Assembly: GCF_040807025.1 (NCBI RefSeq)
Contig: NC_090943.1
Location: 117,937,900 to 118,001,899, forward strand
Direction of reading: 5' to 3'
Origin: Struthio camelus
Taxonomy: Eukaryota > Chordata > Aves > Struthioniformes > Struthionidae
Length of the DNA stretch: 64,000 nt
The notes below the pieces were generated by a model. The model ran no database searches. It was not told where the DNA came from and saw only the letters and a program-made list of their open reading frames with translations. The translations under genes and the position numbers were made by a program. Shown here in pieces: positions 62,756 through 64,000 of the stretch. The first letter of the stretch is position 1; each line of letters opens with the position of its first letter.

Positions 62756-64000
62756 ATGGGAACAGTATGGAGTAGGGCTTGATAAAAATTACTGGAAGAA
62801 TATATATTTTTAAATAATAATTTAAAAATGCAGATTCAACTGGCCAGCTAACTCCCTTCAGAATTAAAAAGTATTATTATTCAAAAAAGAAAAACTTTAC
62901 TGTCGGCGCTGCTGTGTTTCAGAAATCTGAAATACAGGCCCCCATCTGTAACCCAAAGGTACCAGCTACCTAGTATCTCTTGCAAAGGTTTCCTGCTCAT
63001 AAGAACAGCCTGTTAATGTCACTTGATGTTTTGAGGTTAAATCAATGTGCATTAAAGCCTTCTGGATCCTCGAACGAAAGATGCTATTATACATGCAGTA
63101 TATCCACAAAAGGGATCCCCGCGTCTATTGTAATTGTGGGGCAAACCCCCTTGTGGTACTACCCAAGGACAACATATGTTGCTGTGATGCACTAATACTC
63201 CAGTGGCATATCTCTGCTTTAAAAGCAGTGTCCAGCACCTTCTTTTAAAATAGAAAGTACAATAGCCGCAAAAGGTTAAACTAGTAAATCTTACTTTGCT
63301 TTCCAATAAGGATACTTCTTAGGTCTCCCGTCTCCTTGCTTTTGAGACTCGATTTGATTCAAACCAACTCAGTCTTTTTTTTTTTTTAATCAAACCTTGT
63401 TAACTCCAATGTATGTCTTAGCTGTCAAGTACATTCCCTTGTGATTCATGATGACTTCCAGAGTTCCTAGCTGAGAATAGTATACAAGTCGTCTTATTTA
63501 AACTGCATGACTAGAGGTATGCCCTCTCTTAGTAGATGGCACACATTTTCCTTTTGAAGTCTCTCTATTATGCATGTTACAGTGTGCCAGAACTGCTAAA
63601 TGGAAGCTCTGCATATGAACTGAAGAGACTTGTTATATTTCTGCATTAAGCACAGAGCAGCGCAGTTTTGCCGGTTCTGAGAAATGGTATGTCCGCCGCC
63701 TACTGTCAAGACCACTTTCTCTTCTTAAATCTCCCAGAGATGCTGCTAATTAAAGGGAGTATTTTTTCCCTGTCATGATTCATATCAGAGGCCTGAGTAA
63801 AATTTGGATCTATTATTTTTGGGAGCTCTCAAAATATACTGTCTAAAGAGGGAGTAAGCCTAATTCATCCACTCTGTTGCCGCAGCTTGAAGGCCCAGCA
63901 TAAGAGCCTTTCGGTGCTTGGTTCTCCCTTCACCAGCCATCGTTACCCATCACGCTGCAAATGCCACCTCTTGAACAAGTTCATCTGCTTCTGGTCCCAC

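Larger units (their letters stand above)
58936..64000. other. Non-coding DNA to the end of the window
   Basis: CpG-poor, AT-rich DNA with no recognised exon. It includes probable old repeat scraps near 61120 and 62692, a 19-bp tandem duplication at 61915 and a purine-rich stretch at about 61960-62200 rich in AGGAGG and GGGAAAGG motifs. Confidence 0.5.

Overview
This 64 kb window reads as non-coding DNA from a vertebrate nuclear genome, most likely a bird. The host assignment rests on two CR1 LINE 3' ends of the avian type (about 21.47-21.78 kb and 47.88-48.69 kb), an AT-rich CpG-poor background broken by one sharp CpG island, and a provirus with LTRs. There are no operons, bacterial-type genes, tRNA or rRNA genes, or CRISPR arrays. 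I could not recognise any host protein-coding exon with confidence. Most open frames in the window are short and look like chance, so they are left out.

Layout. 1-11.6 kb: AT-rich intergenic or intronic DNA with a GC-richer block at 4.4-5.25 kb that holds a 23-base G run. 11.77-12.93 kb: a strong CpG island with a CCAAT box, GC boxes and a consensus splice donor (CAG|GTGAGG, GT at 12298). This is the best candidate for a gene promoter and non-coding first exon, read rightwards. 13-33 kb: intron-like sequence with one CR1 fragment and simple repeats. It also holds two weaker CpG-bearing blocks (26.37-27.08 and 28.01-28.33 kb), the second ending in another good donor. 33.26-39.10 kb: a defective 5.8 kb endogenous retrovirus on the minus strand with two LTRs and broken gag, protease/RT and env remnants. 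39.1-64 kb: intron-like or intergenic DNA with a second CR1 copy, which still shows the end of its ORF2. It also carries probable old amniote repeat scraps, small tandem duplications and a compact perfect hairpin at 56.1 kb.

The most informative structure is the provirus. Its LTRs share an exactly identical 492 bp core, but the edges differ. A 26 bp block in one LTR aligns to the other only as its reverse complement (19 of 26 matches, six of the seven mismatches being transitions), which suggests a micro-inversion. No target-site duplication or tRNA primer-binding site is evident, and only 39 nt separate the 5' LTR from the gag ATG. Most of RNase H and integrase is missing, and a stop codon lies inside the RT active-site motif. 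Together these suggest an old, rearranged or mosaic element whose LTR cores were later homogenised. I found no convincing undescribed functional system. The island, the possible exons and the LTR inversion are the parts worth checking.
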